A stretch of 64,000 bases of DNA from Bacteroides sp. (GTDB lineage Bacteria; Bacteroidota; Bacteroidia; Bacteroidales; Muribaculaceae), in assembly GCA_023666835.1 (NCBI GenBank), contig JAMPBJ010000001.1:26110-90109 (forward strand), given 5' to 3'. Made by a program: the position numbers and the translations under genes. Under the pieces are notes generated by a model. The model was not told the DNA's origin. It made no database searches and saw nothing but the letters and a program-made list of their open reading frames with translations. Shown piece by piece: positions 8,333 to 15,766 of this stretch (positions are counted from its first letter, which is position 1; every line of letters begins with the position of its first letter).

Positions 8333-8363
8333 CAAAGTTAGCAAACACTTTCGGATTTTGCAA
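8333..8363 (-). promoter_or_regulatory. Promoter of tRNA-Leu
   Basis: On the minus strand, TTG (8363-8361), a 20-base spacer and TAACTTTG (8340-8333) match the Bacteroidetes promoter, about 38 bases before the mature tRNA 5' end. Confidence 0.7.
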
Positions 8364-8421
8364 GCATATTATTTTAATGTTCGTCGATGCTTATCAATGC
8401 TTATCGATGCTTGTGGGGCGC

Positions 8422-8925
8422 TTATCGGCGCACGTAGGCGTAGGGGGGCATCTGGCTGCCGACGAGGAGGCGATAGGGCTCAAGGCCGTAGTTGAGCTTG
8501 ACGGCTTCGCCTGAATAGGGGCCTCCACCGCTGTACACGTTGTAGATGCTGTGGCATTTGGGGCATCTGACTAGTCCGGCTATGGGGCCTTCGCTGTAGT
8601 CCTCGACGCGAATGTCCTGCTTGCATTCCACGGGGCATGCCAGGTCGTAGGCGAAATAATCGCCGTTGGGGTCGCACACGAGCAGCAGTCCGCCGAATCC
8701 GGTGGCTTCGGCCACGGTGTAAGGGTAGCCCGAGGGGATGCCCATGTCGCGGATGAAGCGGGCTGTGGTGCCGGGTGTGACGCCATAGGTATGCCAATTG
8801 CCTATGGTGGTGAAGTTGAGATTGACGTTGACCGGTGGGATGCGGTGGTTGTCGACGTGTTCGCAAGCTACGACGGTCAGTGCCGCAGCCAGCGATAGTG
8901 CGATATATTTGAATCGATGTAGCAT
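8422..8925 (-). CDS. Rieske-like lipoprotein with all-cysteine ligand pattern
   Basis: The 167-residue product has a lipoprotein signal (cleavage before Cys21 in TVVAC). Its C-terminal half resembles a Rieske [2Fe-2S] fold: box I is DLACPVECKQD and box II is RCPKCHSIYNVYSGGGP. The ligand pattern differs from classical CxH...CxxH: there are Cys97, Cys101, Cys121 and Cys124, with His125 only beside the last. This could bind zinc, a mononuclear iron or an atypical cluster. It lies 15 bases after the SRPBCC gene in the pyrE operon and before tRNA-Leu. An envelope redox or structural role is plausible; function is unknown. Confidence 0.75.
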   Translation of the reverse strand: MLHRFKYIALSLAAALTVVACEHVDNHRIPPVNVNLNFTTIGNWHTYGVTPGTTARFIRDMGIPSGYPYTVAEATGFGGLLLVCDPNGDYFAYDLACPVECKQDIRVEDYSEGPIAGLVRCPKCHSIYNVYSGGGPYSGEAVKLNYGLEPYRLLVGSQMPPYAYVRR

Positions 8926-8940
8926 GGAGCGGAGTGGGTG

Positions 8941-9366
8941 TCAGGCCACGCCGAACAAGTTGCCGAACATCTCGCCGAATTTGTCGGCGGCCGTCTGCAT
9001 CTTTCCGCTGATCAGGGGGCGGAGCATGGCGGGGATTTCGATGTCGATATCGGACCACACTTGGGTGGTGTCGTCGGTGAGGCTTTTGAAGTTGAGTGTG
9101 ATGTTGAAGGGCACGGGTGAGTTTTCGGCTGTCATTTTGAGCATGACGGGAGCCAGGCGTTCCACGATCACAAATGCCATTTCGCCGATGCCTGGGGCGT
9201 TGATGAGCAGTCGATCGTCGGAAAATTTCACTTCGCCCATTTTGTCGCGCAGGTCGGCAGGGAGCTGATCGATGCGTTCCTGAAATGCCGACAGATTGCT
9301 GACCTTGTCGTAGATGGCTTCGGCTGAGCTTCGTACCACGACAGGTTTACCGTTGTATTTCGTCAT
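8941..9366 (-). CDS. SRPBCC-fold (START-like) protein
   Basis: This 141-residue protein begins with VVVRSSAEAIYDKVSNLSAF, the typical first strand and helix of the SRPBCC/polyketide-cyclase fold that encloses a hydrophobic cavity, and ends in a long amphipathic helix. There is no signal peptide, so it should be cytoplasmic. The ATG at 9366 was chosen because the longer frame reads back into pyrE. It lies 20 bases after pyrE; the pairing of these two genes is common in Bacteroidales, but no ligand or direct link to pyrimidine synthesis is known to me. Confidence 0.82.
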   Translation of the reverse strand: MTKYNGKPVVVRSSAEAIYDKVSNLSAFQERIDQLPADLRDKMGEVKFSDDRLLINAPGIGEMAFVIVERLAPVMLKMTAENSPVPFNITLNFKSLTDDTTQVWSDIDIEIPAMLRPLISGKMQTAADKFGEMFGNLFGVA

Positions 9367-9386
9367 TGTGTCAGTTTGTGTGGGTC

Positions 9387-10031
9387 TTACTCTTTGGTGC
9401 AGGGGGTCCAGTTGGCCGGATCGCGGCGCCATTCTTTGAGTGTCTCCAGTTCGTCGGAGTGGATATAGTTGGAGTCGAGGGCGGCTTCGAGCATTGCGTT
9501 GTAGTTGCTCAGGGCGCGGATTTCGACTCCGGCTTTGCGAAAGCGTTCGGTGGCAATGGGGAATTCGTAGGAGAAGATGGCCGACATGCCGACGACTTCG
9601 CATCCGGCTGCGCGGATGGCTTCGACGGCTTTCAACGAGCTTCCGCCGGTGGAGATGAGGTCTTCGATCACAACGACTTTCTGGCCCGGTTTGAGATTAC
9701 CTTCGATGAGGTTTTCAAGGCCGTGATCTTTGGGAGTGGAGCGGACATAGACGTAGGGCAGGCCCATGGTGTCGGCCACCAATGCGCCCATGGCGATAGC
9801 TCCGGTGGCCACGCCGGCAATGGCATCGGGCACTCCGAAATTTTCCATAATCACGCGACACATTTCCACTTTGATGAAGCTGCGCACTTCGGGATACGAC
9901 AGAGTCTTGCGGTTGTCGGTGTAGATTGGCGAATTCCATCCCGATGCCCATGTGAACGGATGGTCGGGCTGAAGTTTGATTGCGCTGATTTTAAGTAGTT
10001 TTTCGGCTAAGAGTCTGTCTAATTGTTTCAT
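9387..10031 (-). CDS. pyrE: Orotate phosphoribosyltransferase PyrE
   Basis: PyrE joins orotate to PRPP to form orotidine 5'-monophosphate in de novo pyrimidine synthesis. The 214-residue protein contains the PRPP-binding motif VVVIEDLISTGGSS (about residues 118-131), the catalytic-loop region RSTPKDHGLENLIEG and the N-terminal SGWNSPIYTDNRK substrate segment. Length is normal. A consensus promoter lies 75 bases upstream, and the SRPBCC and Rieske-like genes follow closely on the same strand. Confidence 0.95.
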   Translation of the reverse strand: MKQLDRLLAEKLLKISAIKLQPDHPFTWASGWNSPIYTDNRKTLSYPEVRSFIKVEMCRVIMENFGVPDAIAGVATGAIAMGALVADTMGLPYVYVRSTPKDHGLENLIEGNLKPGQKVVVIEDLISTGGSSLKAVEAIRAAGCEVVGMSAIFSYEFPIATERFRKAGVEIRALSNYNAMLEAALDSNYIHSDELETLKEWRRDPANWTPCTKE

Positions 10032-10105
10032 AACGACTATGGAAGTATTGATTTAAAAAAGTTTCACTGACCAGAGGGCACTGTGTGATATCAATTTTGC
10101 CCACA

Positions 10106-10136
10106 CAAAGATAATAATTCATAGCCTATTGAGCAA
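10106..10136 (-). promoter_or_regulatory. Promoter of pyrE operon
   Basis: On the minus strand, TTG (10136-10134), a 20-base spacer and TATCTTTG (10113-10106) match the Bacteroidetes consensus. The leader to the pyrE ATG is about 70 bases; no obvious attenuator is seen in it. Confidence 0.75.
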
Positions 10137-10253
10137 ATTTTTCGTTTAACATCTCGCTCGTGTGCGATTAAACTTTTTCGATTTCCACTTGTCTTATACC
10201 TAAAGAGTGTTGCAAATGCCGCTCAAGAATCGATTATTCACCTTTTAAAAGCA

Positions 10254-11204
10254 ATGACGATGAAAAAGTTCTACGTTAGCATCCTGGTAGTTTTGATGGG
10301 AGGATTGATGACTCTCCCGAGTGTTGATGCTCAAAGTCGCAGAGGTGGTAATCCTACGGGAACCACGCGTGTGGAAGGACAACGCCCGGGCCGCGGCTCC
10401 GGCACAGCCACCCGCCCCGGTGGTTCAGGAAGCGGCAATTCTCGTCCGAGTCGTCCGTCGACACCTTCGACGCCCAGCCGGCCCTCGACGCCTTCGACAC
10501 CGAGCCGTCCGTCGACGCCCAGCCGTCCGTCGACGCCTTCAACTCCGAGCCGTCCCTCGACACCGAGCCGTCCCTCGACACCTTCAACACCCGGCCGTCC
10601 CTCGATGCCTCCGGCTCACACTCGCCCATCGGCTCCCGCTCCCCCCCGTCCGGCCGCTCCGACCCGTCCCGGCATTTCGGTTCCCACGCGCCCGGCCTAT
10701 GTGGCCCCTCCGCGTCGTCCCGGCCGCCCGATGATCGGCACCTGGATCCGTCCGGTTCCTCCGTCGACTTGGCGCCCCACACGCCGCTTCACGGTGGTGC
10801 CCAACATACTCGGCATGACTTTTGGACTGGCCATCAATTCGGCTCTTGACTATCTCTATTCGGGCGGATATTCAGTGGATGGCTATGACTCGCAGGAGGT
10901 GTATCTGCGCAACGTCACCGAACTCGGCTACCGTTGGGACGATGCCACGCTATATTTCGGCACTTCAGGTCTGGTTCGTTCGCAGTTCTACAACTACTCC
11001 TACGGCTATGACACTTCGCGCTTCTACAACCTGTACAACTCCCTGTCGGCCAACTATGGAGCCCCTGTGACGCAGTCGAACAACGGTAGCACCATCACCG
11101 CCACATGGTTTGGCTATCAGGGTGACTACATCACCCTTCAGTACACTCTGATGAATTCGATCGGCGGCTATCGCTACTACACCGTGCTCACCTACGGCAA
11201 CTGA
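10254..11204 (+). CDS. Secreted protein with Pro/Ser/Thr repeat region
   Basis: The 316-residue product has a signal peptide (cleavage likely after SVDA, about residue 26), then a basic Gly/Arg-rich segment, a low-complexity region of repeated (S/T)PSRPSTP units (about residues 63-115), a Pro/Arg-rich linker, and a C-terminal globular domain of about 130 residues rich in Tyr and Asn (for example DATLYFGTSGLVRSQFYNYSYGYD). I do not recognise the C-terminal domain. The repeat is likely an extended stalk, and its Ser/Thr content would suit Bacteroidales O-glycosylation, though that is inference. Starts at 10254 and 10260 are both possible. It stands alone, divergent from pyrE and convergent with the DUF6155 gene. 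Confidence 0.8.
   Translation: MTMKKFYVSILVVLMGGLMTLPSVDAQSRRGGNPTGTTRVEGQRPGRGSGTATRPGGSGSGNSRPSRPSTPSTPSRPSTPSTPSRPSTPSRPSTPSTPSRPSTPSRPSTPSTPGRPSMPPAHTRPSAPAPPRPAAPTRPGISVPTRPAYVAPPRRPGRPMIGTWIRPVPPSTWRPTRRFTVVPNILGMTFGLAINSALDYLYSGGYSVDGYDSQEVYLRNVTELGYRWDDATLYFGTSGLVRSQFYNYSYGYDTSRFYNLYNSLSANYGAPVTQSNNGSTITATWFGYQGDYITLQYTLMNSIGGYRYYTVLTYGN
10441..10610 (+). repeat. Tandem repeat encoding PSTPSRP units
   Basis: Short in-frame repeats of roughly CCGTCGACGCC(TTC/CAG) type run through this stretch and encode alternating PSTP and SRPSTP units. The copies are imperfect and unit lengths are multiples of three, so length changes would keep the frame. Confidence 0.8.
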
Positions 11205-11215
11205 CCACAGATTAT

Positions 11216-11737
11216 TTAGCTCAAAAAATCTTCAAGCGTTTCCTTCAGGAGGCGCTTGAATGCGTTTGGACGATAGAAAGGCGATCTCATGCCGCCGATG
11301 GCTTTCTCAATGCGAGGCAGATAAAGGTTCAGGAGTCCGGCTTTGTCGGCCATGGAGAGCGTGTCGGCCATCAGCTTGGCGATCGATGTCTGCGTGGTGT
11401 CTTTGATCCATTGATCCGAGCCTGCCACGCATGCGATTTCAATCGTATAGGTCATGATTTCGCACACCGGTTCGTCGCCCGGATTGAGCGAGGCTATGTC
11501 CTTGATGGCCTGCTTCAGCCGGCTGATGCGCATCTTGCTGCGTCCGCGTGAGGCTCTGAGTGCTTCGCGCGATATCAGCGTTTTGGCTTTCTCGAGCTTT
11601 GCGTCGATGTCTGGATTAAGGAAGAAATCAAGATATTCGCGTGCCTGCGGACGTGCCTGATATAGTTCCAAAACGAGCTCGCCAATCTGACCGGCGGTCA
11701 TCTTGGCAAGCTCTTTTTTCAGTTGTGTTTTCGACAT
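11216..11737 (-). CDS. DUF6155 family protein
   Basis: The 173-residue protein begins MSKTQLKKELAKMTAGQIGELVLELYQ and is helical throughout, without a signal peptide or membrane segment; this matches the uncharacterised DUF6155 family of Bacteroidetes. The ATG at 11737 precedes the conserved start; the longer frame overlaps the S9 peptidase gene. The gene begins 19 bases after the peptidase stop on the same strand and may be co-transcribed with it. Function unknown. Confidence 0.78.
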   Translation of the reverse strand: MSKTQLKKELAKMTAGQIGELVLELYQARPQAREYLDFFLNPDIDAKLEKAKTLISREALRASRGRSKMRISRLKQAIKDIASLNPGDEPVCEIMTYTIEIACVAGSDQWIKDTTQTSIAKLMADTLSMADKAGLLNLYLPRIEKAIGGMRSPFYRPNAFKRLLKETLEDFLS

Positions 11738-11756
11738 TGTTGTTATTAGAACACTC

Positions 11757-13844
11757 TTATTTCTCATCCTTGAGCCAGCGGTCGAGCCAGCGGAAGAACA
11801 CGCGGCTCCACATGATGGAGTTCTGCGGCTTGAGGATCCAGTGGTTTTCGTCGGGGAAGATCAGCATTTCGGCAGGCACTCCGCGAAGTTTTGCGGCATT
11901 GAATGCCATCATGCCCTGTGAGGCCAGAATGCGGTAATCGTATTCGCCGTGGGTCACGAGGATGGGGGTGTCCCACTTGTCGACGAAGCGGTGGGGCGAT
12001 GTGGCAAACGTGCGCTGAGCGGCCTGGTTGTCCTTGTCCCAGTAGGCGCCGCCCATGTCCCAGTTGGCAAACCACATCTCTTCCGTTTCAAGATATTGCG
12101 TTTCCATGTTGAAGATGCCGGCGTGGGCAATGAAGGCAGCGAATCGGCCTTCGTGGTGACCGGCAAGCCAGTAGACGGAAAATCCTCCGTAGCTTGCGCC
12201 GACGGCTCCGATATGCTTGGCGTCGATATACGGTTCGGTCTTCATGTTGTCGACAGCGCTGAAATAGTCGCGCATGTTCTGTCCGCCGTAGTCCTTGGAG
12301 ATCTGGGCGTTCCATTCAGTGCCGAATCCGGGCAGACCGCGACGGTTGGGGGCGATGACCACGTAGCCGTTGGCTGCCATCAGAGCGAGATTCCAGCGGT
12401 AGCTCCAAAACTGGCTGACGGCCTGTTGCGGGCCTCCCTGGCAGTAGAGGATGGCGGGATATTTCTTGGTGTTGTCGAATTTGGGGGGATAGAGTACCCA
12501 GGTGGTCATCAGTTTGCCATCGGTGGTGGGCACCATGCGTTTTTCCACTGTGGGCATGTCGAGCTTCGAGAGCAGCTCAGTGTTGACGTTGGTCAGCTGG
12601 GTCACTTTGCCTTTTTCGATGGCCACGATCTCGTTGGGCGCAAGCATCGAGTGGCGAAGCGAAAGGAGCATCTTCTTGCCTACGGGAGCGAGCGATGCAT
12701 AGTCGCAGCAGCCGTCGGCTACCACACTGACTTTCTTGTCCTTGAGGGCGATTGAGAATATCGACACGACGCCGTCCTTGGCGGCGATGAAATAGATCGA
12801 TTTTCCGTCGGGATTCCAGGCGATGGCGTCGGCAGTGTAGTCCCAATCGGTGGTCAGGTCTGTTTTGGCACCGGTGGCGGTGTCGAGTATGAAGATGCGG
12901 TTTTTGTCCGATTCATATCCGTCGTGTTCCATCGACAGCCATGCTACGTATTTTCCGTCGGGCGAATAGGTGGGGTTGGTATCGTAGCCCATCATGCCTT
13001 CGGTCAGATTTGTGGTTGACTTGGTGGCTATGTCGTAGAGATAGAGGTCGGAGTTGGTGGAGATGGCATATTCAAGGCCTGTCTTTTTGCGCGACACGTA
13101 GATGAGGCTCTGTCCGTCGGGCGCCCAGGCAAACGACTCGATGCTGCCGAAGGGCTTCATCGGAGCCTCGTAGGGCTCGTCCTGCATGATGTCGGTCACG
13201 TTGACCACTTCGCTACCGGTGAAGTCGCCCAGCAGGGGGTGGGGTATTTCGGTGACCCATTCGTCCCAGTGTTTGTACATCAGGTCGTCGACCACACGGC
13301 CGGTGGCTTTGGGCAGGTCGGGATAGATGTCCTTGGCTTCGCGGCTGTATTTCACCGAACCGATCATCACCACTCGCTTTTCGTCGGGCGAAAACAGGAA
13401 GCCCTGGATGCCGCCCTCGACGTTGCTGACAGCACGGCGGTCGCTGCCGTCGGCGTTCATCACCCAGAGCTGCATCTTGCCGTCGACCGGATTCATGAAT
13501 GCAATCTTGCGGCCGCCGTCGATCCAGGTGTAGCCGGTTTCGCTTTCCGGGGTGCGGGTGATGCGGCTGACGTTTTTGCCGTCGATGTCCATTACATACA
13601 AATCCATGTTGCTCTTGTTCTGCTCCACGCTCTCGTAGCTGACGCCGAAGAGCACCTTCTTGCCATCGGGCGTAACGGCCGGCTCGGCGACGCGCCCGAG
13701 GGCTTCAACGGCGTTGATGTCGTAGCGGCCGTCGGTGGGGGTGAAGTCGGGTTTGTCGATAATCTTGGGAGCATCGGCCGATGCCGTTGCCGCCATCATC
13801 AGTGCCGTTGCTGTCATAACGATTGTGTTTACTTTTATTGACAT
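11757..13844 (-). CDS. S9 family serine peptidase (dipeptidyl/acylaminoacyl peptidase type)
   Basis: The 695-residue protein has a signal peptide (about residues 1-23), an N-terminal beta-propeller with WD40-like/TolB-like repeats (PDGK, SPDGKYVAW, APDGQSLIYVSRKK, NPDGKSIYF), and a C-terminal alpha/beta hydrolase domain. The catalytic serine lies in GASYGG (about residue 551), the aspartate in THGEYDYR (about 635) and the histidine in DENHW (about 668). Such enzymes act in the periplasm or at the surface, releasing dipeptides or blocked residues from peptides. A -7-like TATCTTTG lies at 13875-13868 on the minus strand, but without a good -33 element. Confidence 0.92.
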   Translation of the reverse strand: MSIKVNTIVMTATALMMAATASADAPKIIDKPDFTPTDGRYDINAVEALGRVAEPAVTPDGKKVLFGVSYESVEQNKSNMDLYVMDIDGKNVSRITRTPESETGYTWIDGGRKIAFMNPVDGKMQLWVMNADGSDRRAVSNVEGGIQGFLFSPDEKRVVMIGSVKYSREAKDIYPDLPKATGRVVDDLMYKHWDEWVTEIPHPLLGDFTGSEVVNVTDIMQDEPYEAPMKPFGSIESFAWAPDGQSLIYVSRKKTGLEYAISTNSDLYLYDIATKSTTNLTEGMMGYDTNPTYSPDGKYVAWLSMEHDGYESDKNRIFILDTATGAKTDLTTDWDYTADAIAWNPDGKSIYFIAAKDGVVSIFSIALKDKKVSVVADGCCDYASLAPVGKKMLLSLRHSMLAPNEIVAIEKGKVTQLTNVNTELLSKLDMPTVEKRMVPTTDGKLMTTWVLYPPKFDNTKKYPAILYCQGGPQQAVSQFWSYRWNLALMAANGYVVIAPNRRGLPGFGTEWNAQISKDYGGQNMRDYFSAVDNMKTEPYIDAKHIGAVGASYGGFSVYWLAGHHEGRFAAFIAHAGIFNMETQYLETEEMWFANWDMGGAYWDKDNQAAQRTFATSPHRFVDKWDTPILVTHGEYDYRILASQGMMAFNAAKLRGVPAEMLIFPDENHWILKPQNSIMWSRVFFRWLDRWLKDEK

Positions 13845-13903
13845 GTTTGTTTTCGATTGATTTTGTGCAAAGATACGATTTTTTTATCGATGTGCGAGCC
13901 CAA

Positions 13904-15766
13904 TTAGGGGTATAGTTTCTTGATCAGGTCGGGGCGGTGGAGCTTGTGGAGCGAACGTATGATGCCCTGGCGGTAGGTTTTGTCGTACCAGAAGAAGTAT
14001 TGGCGCTGGGCCAGTTTTTCTTCGGGGCGCGTGGCGGTGTATATGCGTTGGCCGGTGTAAGGGTGGATGCCGGTGTAGTAGATCTCGGTGGCCAGGGTCA
14101 TCGGGGTGGGTGTGAAGTCCTGCACTTGCTCCAGGTGCATGTTGAGTTGCTTGGTCTCGGCGGCAAGTTCGGCCATGTCGACTTCGCGGCATCCGGGGTG
14201 CGACGATATGAAGTAGGGGATGAGCTGCTGCTTGAGTCCGCAGCGCCGGTTGGTGTTGTCGAAGATCTTTTTGAAGTCGTAGAAGAGCTTGAAGTCGGGT
14301 TTGCGCATCACTTCCAGCACGTGGCTGCAGGTGTGCTCGGGCGCCACCTTCAGTCGGCCGCTGACGTGATGCTCGATCAGCTCTTCGTTATAGCGGCGGT
14401 TGGCTTCGTCGATGCGTCGGTCGCCAGTGTGGTGCATCGACAGGTCGTAGCGCACGCCACTGCCTATGAACGATTTTTTTACGCCCGGCAGCGCGTCGAC
14501 TTCGTGATAGATGTCGAGCAGTGGCGAGTGGTCGGTGTTGAGGTTGGGACAAGGTTTGGGATGCAGACATGAGGGGCGGAGGCATTTGCTGCAGATGGAT
14601 GTGTCCTTGCCGCGCATGCCGTACATGTTGGCACTCGGTCCTCCGAGGTCGGATATGTAGCCTTTGAAGTCGTGCATTTCGGTGACCTTTATGGCTTCGC
14701 GGACAATCGATTCCTTGCTTCGCGAGGCTATGAATTTGCCCTGATGGGCCGATATGGTGCAGAAAGCGCATCCGCCGAAGCATCCGCGGTGCATGTTGAC
14801 GCTATGGCGTATCATCTCATAGGCCGGGATGGTCTTGCCTTTGTAGCGTGGATGAGGCAGGCGGGTGTAGGGGAGGTCGAACGATGCGTCGATCTCTTCG
14901 GTGGTCATGGGTGGAAGCATCGGGTTGACTTTTACCACCTTGTCGGCGTAGCGCTGCCAGAGGGTGGCGCCTTTGATGCGGTTGCTTTGCTGCTCAATGT
15001 GGCGGAAATTTTCGGCCTGGCATCGCTTGTCGCGCAGGCACTCCTGCATCGGGTGGAGCACGATGTTGTTGGCATCGGCGGCTGTAGTGGCCTCGGCCGG
15101 GAGCATCACGGCGCTTTGCATCAGATCGGTGATCCGGCCGATCGGTTCGCCGGATTCAAGTCGTCGGGCGAGTTCGACGATACTTTTTTCGCCCATGCCG
15201 TAGAGCAGAATGTCGGCATCGGAGTCGGCGAGGATCGACGGGCGCAGACGATCCTGCCAGTAGTCGTAGTGCGACAGGCGGCGCAGCGAGGCCTCGATGC
15301 CACCTATGGCAATGGGCACATCGGGATAGAGCATGCGCAGGATCTTGCTGTATACGATCGTGGGGTAGTCAGGACGGGCTCCGTGGCGGCCGCCGGGGGT
15401 GTAGGCATCGTCGGAGCGCCGACGCCGGGCTGCCGTGTAGTGGTTGACCATGGAGTCCATGGCTCCGGCCGAAATGCCGAAAAAGAGTCGAGGGGCTCCG
15501 AATTTCTTGAAGTCGCGCAGGTCGTCCTGCCAGTTGGGCTGAGGCACGATGGCCACGTTGTAGCCGGCAGCCTGAAGCGTGCGCCCGATCACGGCGGCTC
15601 CAAACGACGGATGGTCGACGTAGGCATCGCCCGAGAATAGCACCACGTCAACGTGGTCCCACCCCAGCAGCTTCATCTCCTTCACGGAGGTGGGCAGATA
15701 GAGCTTCAGGTCGGTGCGAGGATCGCTGCTGCGGTGTGGGCTTGGTGATTCGTTTTTATTGTTCAT
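13904..15766 (-). CDS. YgiQ family radical SAM protein
   Basis: The product (620 residues from the ATG at 15766) is a YgiQ-type radical SAM protein. It has the N-terminal YgiQ domain with LLGWDHVDVVLFSGDAYVDHPSFG, the cluster-binding CFGGCAFC (C-x3-C-x2-C, about residues 328-336) and the C-terminal GCREVDMAELA and HPYTGQRIYTATRPEEKLAQRQ regions. Members occur widely but their reaction is not established. The start overlaps the end of uvrB by 11 bases; an upstream alternative at 15808 would overlap by 53. Translational coupling to uvrB is likely. Confidence 0.92.
   Translation of the reverse strand: MNNKNESPSPHRSSDPRTDLKLYLPTSVKEMKLLGWDHVDVVLFSGDAYVDHPSFGAAVIGRTLQAAGYNVAIVPQPNWQDDLRDFKKFGAPRLFFGISAGAMDSMVNHYTAARRRRSDDAYTPGGRHGARPDYPTIVYSKILRMLYPDVPIAIGGIEASLRRLSHYDYWQDRLRPSILADSDADILLYGMGEKSIVELARRLESGEPIGRITDLMQSAVMLPAEATTAADANNIVLHPMQECLRDKRCQAENFRHIEQQSNRIKGATLWQRYADKVVKVNPMLPPMTTEEIDASFDLPYTRLPHPRYKGKTIPAYEMIRHSVNMHRGCFGGCAFCTISAHQGKFIASRSKESIVREAIKVTEMHDFKGYISDLGGPSANMYGMRGKDTSICSKCLRPSCLHPKPCPNLNTDHSPLLDIYHEVDALPGVKKSFIGSGVRYDLSMHHTGDRRIDEANRRYNEELIEHHVSGRLKVAPEHTCSHVLEVMRKPDFKLFYDFKKIFDNTNRRCGLKQQLIPYFISSHPGCREVDMAELAAETKQLNMHLEQVQDFTPTPMTLATEIYYTGIHPYTGQRIYTATRPEEKLAQRQYFFWYDKTYRQGIIRSLHKLHRPDLIKKLYP

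Noticed and set aside
10449-10610. CRISPR array
   Set aside because: Repeats are short, imperfect, in frame and without spacers; they encode a proline-rich stalk.
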